From: an uncultured Pelagibacteraceae bacterium
GTDB lineage: Bacteria; Pseudomonadota; Alphaproteobacteria; Pelagibacterales; Pelagibacteraceae
DNA length: 64,000 nt
Reading direction: 5' to 3'
Assembly: GCA_902596325.1 (NCBI GenBank)
Contig: CACJTN010000002.1
Coordinates: 19,696-83,695 of the forward strand
This document shows, piece after piece, positions 60,054 through 64,000 of this stretch. The translations under genes and the position numbers were made by a program. The notes below the pieces were generated by a model that was not told where the DNA came from, searched no databases, and worked only from the letters and a program-made list of their open reading frames with translations. Positions within the stretch are counted from its first letter, which is position 1, and each line of letters opens with the position of its first letter.

Positions 60054-61148
60054 ATGAAATTAACGAAATTTAAAAAACTAAAGTTTCAGTCATACAAGCC
60101 TGGAAAACACGAAATACCTAATTTAAATAATACCAAAAAAATAATTAAACTATCAGCAAATGAATCTGCATTAGGAGCAAGTTCAAAAGTTAAAGCAATT
60201 TTGAGAAATAGTGTTAGTACCTCTAAATATCCAGACTACACATCTAAACTATTAAGAAAACAAATTTCTTCTAAATTTAATTGCGACATTAATAAAGTAA
60301 TCTGTGGATCTGGTTCAGATGAGATTATTCAAATGCTATGTCAGTTATTTCTAAGTAAAGGTGACCAGGTTATAGTGCCACAATTTAGTTTTTTGATGTA
60401 TAGAATTTATGCATCTATTTCAGGAGCAAAAGTAATTTATTCTAAAGAGAACAATTTTACGATTTCTATTGATAATATAATTAAAAATGTAAGCAAAAAA
60501 ACTAAAATTGTCTTTTTAGCAAATCCTAACAATCCTACTGGTACCTATCTTTATAAAAAAGATTTAATCAATTTAAGAAAAAGATTAAGAAAAGATATTT
60601 TATTAGTAATTGATGATGCGTATTATGAATATATGAAAGATAGGAACTATGCTTCAGGACTGGAAATATTTAAAAATCACAAAAATGTATTTATATTGAG
60701 AACATTTTCAAAAATTTATGGATTAGCGGCTTTAAGAATTGGCTGGGGTTATGGTGATAAAAATATTGTTAATGCTTTAAATTCAATTAAACCACCATTT
60801 AATGTTAATGAGGTTGCACAATTATGTGCAATTGAGGCACTAAAAGATAATAAATTTATTAAAAAGTCAGTTAAACACAATTTATTGTGGTGTAAAAAAA
60901 TCAAAAAATCGCTAGAGCAATTTAATATTTATTCAAATAAAATTAGTGCAAACTTTCTACTACTAAATTTTAATAGTTGTAAATTATCTGCGAACAACTT
61001 TGAAAAAAAATTAGAAAAAAAAGGTGTTATTTTAAGAGAAATGAAAACCTATGGGATCGACAATCATCTGAGATTAACAATTGGCAATATTGCCGAAAAT
61101 AAATTATTTCTTAAAGAAGTAAAAAATATATTTAAAAATGTTCAATAA
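60054..61148 (+). CDS. hisC: Histidinol-phosphate / aromatic aminotransferase HisC-like
   Basis: PLP enzyme of 364 residues. Marks: KLSANESALG, GSGSDEIIQ, NPNNPTGTY, VIDDAYYEY, Schiff-base Lys220 in RTFSKIYGLAALRIGWG and LRLTIGN near the end. It is adjacent to and overlaps the prephenate dehydrogenase gene by 11 bases, so it may act on phenylpyruvate or prephenate in tyrosine and phenylalanine synthesis as well as on histidinol phosphate. Confidence 0.9.
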   Translation: MKLTKFKKLKFQSYKPGKHEIPNLNNTKKIIKLSANESALGASSKVKAILRNSVSTSKYPDYTSKLLRKQISSKFNCDINKVICGSGSDEIIQMLCQLFLSKGDQVIVPQFSFLMYRIYASISGAKVIYSKENNFTISIDNIIKNVSKKTKIVFLANPNNPTGTYLYKKDLINLRKRLRKDILLVIDDAYYEYMKDRNYASGLEIFKNHKNVFILRTFSKIYGLAALRIGWGYGDKNIVNALNSIKPPFNVNEVAQLCAIEALKDNKFIKKSVKHNLLWCKKIKKSLEQFNIYSNKISANFLLLNFNSCKLSANNFEKKLEKKGVILREMKTYGIDNHLRLTIGNIAENKLFLKEVKNIFKNVQ

Positions 61149-62019
61149 TATTTTAATTGTTGGTTGTGGCTTAATTGGTTCTTCAATCTTAAAAAGCTCA
61201 ATAAAAAATAAAATTTCAAAAAATATCTATGTTTACGAAAAATTAAAAAAAAATATAAAAATCATAAGAAAAATAAATAAGAGAATTAAATTCATTCCTA
61301 ACTTAAACAAAGATCTAGAAATGATGAATTTCATAATAATTTGTGTCCCCATGAGTGAATATAAATTTATCTTTCCAAAAATAAATAAATTTATGTCTGA
61401 AGACTCAGTTATAACAGAGGTGGGATCTACTAAACGAAATTTGATTAAATTTACAAAAAATAAAAATTTAGTTTTAAGTCATCCTATCGCAGGATCTGAG
61501 GTTAGTGGACCAAAGTTTGGAAGTAAAGATTTATTTAATAATAAATGGTGTATCTTAATTAACAAAGGTAAAAAGAGCAAAATTAATACTGTAAAAAAAT
61601 TTTGGAAAAAACTAGGTTCCAAGGTAATTTTGATGAATGCTAAAGAGCACGATAAAATTTTTGCTATTACAAGTCATCTTCCACATTTAATAGCTTATAA
61701 CTTAATAAAAACAGCTCAAGATTATCAAAAGGTTGAAAAAAAAAATATAATCAAATATAGCGCCGGTGGATTAAGAGATTTTTCAAGAACAGCTGCATCC
61801 AACGAAATTATGTGGAGAGATATATTTTTTAGTAATAAAGATAATATGATTAATTCAATTAATAAATTTATTAAAAACCTTAATTTAATAAAAAAAAAAA
61901 TTAAAGCCAACAAAGATAAAGAGCTTAAAAAAATTTTGACGAATTCAAAAAAAGTCCGAAAGCAAATTATTGACTGGAAACAAGATGTTTCAAAACCAGA
62001 TTTTGGAAGAGAAATTTAG
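61138..62019 (+). CDS. tyrA: Prephenate / cyclohexadienyl dehydrogenase TyrA
   Basis: NAD(P)-dependent oxidative decarboxylase for tyrosine synthesis, 293 residues. The dinucleotide loop is VGCGLIGSSILKSS, the substrate region SHPIAGSEVSGPKFGS, and the catalytic HLPHLIAYNL segment is present. It is Lys-rich, like many AT-biased SAR11 proteins. The 3' end overlaps the convergent NlpC/P60 gene by 4 bases. Confidence 0.9.
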   Translation: MFNNILIVGCGLIGSSILKSSIKNKISKNIYVYEKLKKNIKIIRKINKRIKFIPNLNKDLEMMNFIIICVPMSEYKFIFPKINKFMSEDSVITEVGSTKRNLIKFTKNKNLVLSHPIAGSEVSGPKFGSKDLFNNKWCILINKGKKSKINTVKKFWKKLGSKVILMNAKEHDKIFAITSHLPHLIAYNLIKTAQDYQKVEKKNIIKYSAGGLRDFSRTAASNEIMWRDIFFSNKDNMINSINKFIKNLNLIKKKIKANKDKELKKILTNSKKVRKQIIDWKQDVSKPDFGREI

Positions 62020-62765
62020 ATTTTATATATTTTTTTTACTTTTAGATTAGCAGTTTGCTGAATTATATTTATTGTATTTTTGATTGGCATTATTAAAACT
62101 TTTTTTCTGGGCCCATAAGCGTGTATTAGCATTCTATTATTTAGACAAACTGCAACATGTCCATTCCAAAAAATTATATCCCCTTTCGAATACGATTTTT
62201 TAATTTTATAACCCTTTTTAATTTTAATTTGGTCAATCGTATCTCTTGGAAAAAATTTCCGATTAAATTTATAATACATTTGAATTAAAGCGGAACAATC
62301 TATACCCATGTAAGATTTTCCTCCCCACTTATAAGGACAATTTAAGAATAATTTAAAAATTCTACTATAATCATTCATTTTTCTATCTATTGGTAAAACT
62401 TCTTTTCTTTTTATCCATTTATTGTTTTCAAACATAATCAGATTTTTTTTTGCCTTTAAAATTTCTATTTCACTCAAAAAAGGAAGGAAGGTATTAGAGG
62501 GTTTAGTTTTTCCTTTTTTTTGTAAATAGATCCTTGATTTCAGACATACTACTTTATGAGTTGGTTTATAGTTTGATCTGAAATTGTTAAATTTTATGTA
62601 ACCAATATATCTGTCATAAAAATTTTTAACTTTGATGTAATTTTTACTTCTTGATATGATTTGAAATTTTTCACCGTAAATTAATTGACTACTAACCTTA
62701 GAAGATTTCTTTGGCTCTAAAAGAACATTTATAACTGGCTTTATGCAAAAAAAATTAGTTCCCAC
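62016..62765 (-). CDS. NlpC/P60 cysteine endopeptidase with N-terminal SH3-like domains (YkfC-like)
   Basis: Predicted cell-wall peptide hydrolase, 249 residues: two SH3b-like segments in the first ~125 residues, then an NlpC/P60 domain with Cys157 in YMGIDCSALIQ, His203 in FWNGHVAVC and His215 in LIHAYGPRK. No signal peptide is seen, so it is probably cytoplasmic. It overlaps the AmpG-like gene by 11 bases, which fits cleavage of recycled muropeptides (gamma-D-Glu-diaminopimelate bond) after import. Confidence 0.85.
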   Translation of the reverse strand: MGTNFFCIKPVINVLLEPKKSSKVSSQLIYGEKFQIISRSKNYIKVKNFYDRYIGYIKFNNFRSNYKPTHKVVCLKSRIYLQKKGKTKPSNTFLPFLSEIEILKAKKNLIMFENNKWIKRKEVLPIDRKMNDYSRIFKLFLNCPYKWGGKSYMGIDCSALIQMYYKFNRKFFPRDTIDQIKIKKGYKIKKSYSKGDIIFWNGHVAVCLNNRMLIHAYGPRKKVLIMPIKNTINIIQQTANLKVKKIYKI

Positions 62766-64000
62766 TTATTACAATTTTATCTTTAATAAACCATAAACAT
62801 ATTAATGAAGGAATTACCATCAAAGTAGTAATTATAAAAAAAGTACCCCAATCACCATTTAACCAATCAACTAAAGCGCCAGAGGAGGATGCGAGTGTAG
62901 TCCTTCCAGCCGTACCAATCGAAGCGAGTAGTGCGTATTGAGTTGCAGTATATGTTCTGTCTACAAGCAAAGATATAAAGGCAACAAAAGCAACAGTTGC
63001 AAATGCAGCTGAGATATCGTCAGCTATGACTGCTAAAGCAAATAGCCATTTAGATTTGCCTGACCAAGCAAGTAAAGCAAATAAAAGATTTGTTGCGGCC
63101 ATAAAACCTCCAGCAACAAACATTGTTTTAATTGTTCCTGATCTCATAGCAAACACCCCGCCAATTAAAGTAAAAACCACAGTCGTTATCCAACCCAATG
63201 TTTTAGAATAAATTGCAATTTCTCCTTTAGAGAAACCAATTTCCTTATAAAATACAATAGACATCCTACCAAGAAATGCCTCCCCAATTTTGAATAAAAA
63301 TACGAAACCTAGTATCCAAATAGCAATTGTAAATCCATTTTTTTTAAAAAAGCTAATTATTGGATTTCCGATAGTTCCTGATATGTATGCAACAAATCTA
63401 CTTAATTTATTTGATGATCCTAGTTTTTCCTCAATTAGTTTATCATTTTCCAATTGTTTTATTTGTCTTAAATTATTACTTGTTTCGTGAACAAACATTA
63501 AAGCTATGTTCATCATAATAACTATTCCGCCCAAAACTAAAAAAGTCGATTGCCAATAATCCTTAATGCCAACATTTTCAAAAAATTCTGCTGTAAATAA
63601 AGCAATTACTCCACCAAGCTTATATCCTGTCCACCATCCTACAACAGCTACCGCAGCACCTGCTGCCATTGATTTTCCTTCATTAGCATTAATTTGCTCA
63701 ATTCTTAAAGCATCAACCGTTATATCTTGGGTTGCAGATGCAGTTGCAATAATTAATCCAACTCCAATAAGAAGAGCTAAATTTTGTGTAGGATTTATTA
63801 AACTCCAAATTAATAAACTTAACAAAATTATTAATTGCATTAAAACTATCCACCCTCGTCTATGACCAATTTTTTTTGATAAATAAGGTATTTGTATTCT
63901 ATCTACTAAAGGAGCCCATAAATAATTAAATGCGTAAACACCAAATATTAAACCTGCCCATCCAATAGTTGATCTACTCAACCCCTCCTCTTTGAGCCAT
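62755..64000 (-). CDS. AmpG-like muropeptide MFS permease (5' partial)
   Basis: Major facilitator of the AmpG family, importing anhydromuropeptides. The visible ~414 codons include GWAGLIFGVYAFNYLWAPLVDRI, GHRRGWIVLMQ, ATASATQDITVDALR (the AmpG signature TQDI..DA) and about ten membrane helices. A TTG at 63981 is not the real start: the frame stays open upstream and encodes WLKEEGL, which matches the family, so the gene continues beyond the window. Paired with the NlpC/P60 gene in a peptidoglycan recycling unit. Confidence 0.88.
   Translation of the reverse strand, partial: WLKEEGLSRSTIGWAGLIFGVYAFNYLWAPLVDRIQIPYLSKKIGHRRGWIVLMQLIILLSLLIWSLINPTQNLALLIGVGLIIATASATQDITVDALRIEQINANEGKSMAAGAAVAVVGWWTGYKLGGVIALFTAEFFENVGIKDYWQSTFLVLGGIVIMMNIALMFVHETSNNLRQIKQLENDKLIEEKLGSSNKLSRFVAYISGTIGNPIISFFKKNGFTIAIWILGFVFLFKIGEAFLGRMSIVFYKEIGFSKGEIAIYSKTLGWITTVVFTLIGGVFAMRSGTIKTMFVAGGFMAATNLLFALLAWSGKSKWLFALAVIADDISAAFATVAFVAFISLLVDRTYTATQYALLASIGTAGRTTLASSSGALVDWLNGDWGTFFIITTLMVIPSLICLWFIKDKIVISGN

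Overview
The window looks like core chromosome of a SAR11 (Pelagibacterales) alphaproteobacterium. The evidence is very AT-rich DNA, genes packed with gaps of 0-30 bases or 4-17 base overlaps, an alphaproteobacterial TCA cluster (sdhCDAB, mdh, sucCD, sucAB, lpd), a DMSP demethylase (DmdA) that reads like the Pelagibacter enzyme, an RNA-like leader before ffh and a SAM-II riboswitch before metX. No rRNA, tRNA, insertion sequence, prophage or CRISPR array was seen. No stretch longer than 300 bases lacks a gene; the longest gaps are 59865-60053 (riboswitch and promoter), 17880-18036 (ffh leader), 9014-9132 (dctP leader), 45947-46043 (atp promoter region) and 10279-10363 (terminator).

Layout. 1-3160: end of a cytochrome c maturation operon (ccmF partial, ccmG, ccmH) and a PagL-like outer-membrane hydrolase. 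3170-15534: a 2-hydroxyacid/2-oxoacid region with two tandem FMN 2-hydroxyacid dehydrogenases, an aminotransferase, a GlcD/D-lactate dehydrogenase-like flavoprotein, a glyoxylate/hydroxypyruvate reductase-like enzyme, a TRAP transporter (dctP, terminator, dctQ, dctM), an amidase, a 58-residue membrane protein, a DMT exporter and a membrane-anchored alpha/beta hydrolase. 15585-19395: an unknown secreted protein, then dapF-ftsY (minus) divergent from ffh (plus). 19407-24278: rpsP-trmD-rplS followed by leuCDB. 24306-29584: DMSP demethylation genes (dmdC-like, dmdB-like, an alpha/beta hydrolase with an apparent CTG start, dmdA). 29603-43972: asd, then the TCA block with mmsA inside it. 43991-50838: priA and the F1 ATP synthase genes atpHAGDC. 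50828-59864 (minus): rppH, ctpA, rsfS, nadD, proA, proB, obgE, rpmA, rplU, then gloB, metW, metX. 60054-62019: hisC and tyrA. 62016-64000 (minus): an NlpC/P60 endopeptidase and an AmpG-like permease that runs off the window.

How it fits together. The window describes a streamlined marine heterotroph that imports small organic acids by TRAP transport, oxidises 2-hydroxyacids, demethylates DMSP and channels acyl units into the TCA cycle next door. Regulation visible in the sequence is mostly RNA-based: a SAM-II aptamer on metX, a structured leader on ffh, and an intercistronic terminator that should make dctP mRNA more abundant than dctQM. The least explained items are the hydrolase inside the DMSP operon, the repeat tail on ribosomal protein S16, the flavin-site differences between the tandem dehydrogenases, and the PagL-like protein lacking the expected catalytic Glu. 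No clearly new multi-gene defence or mobile system is present.
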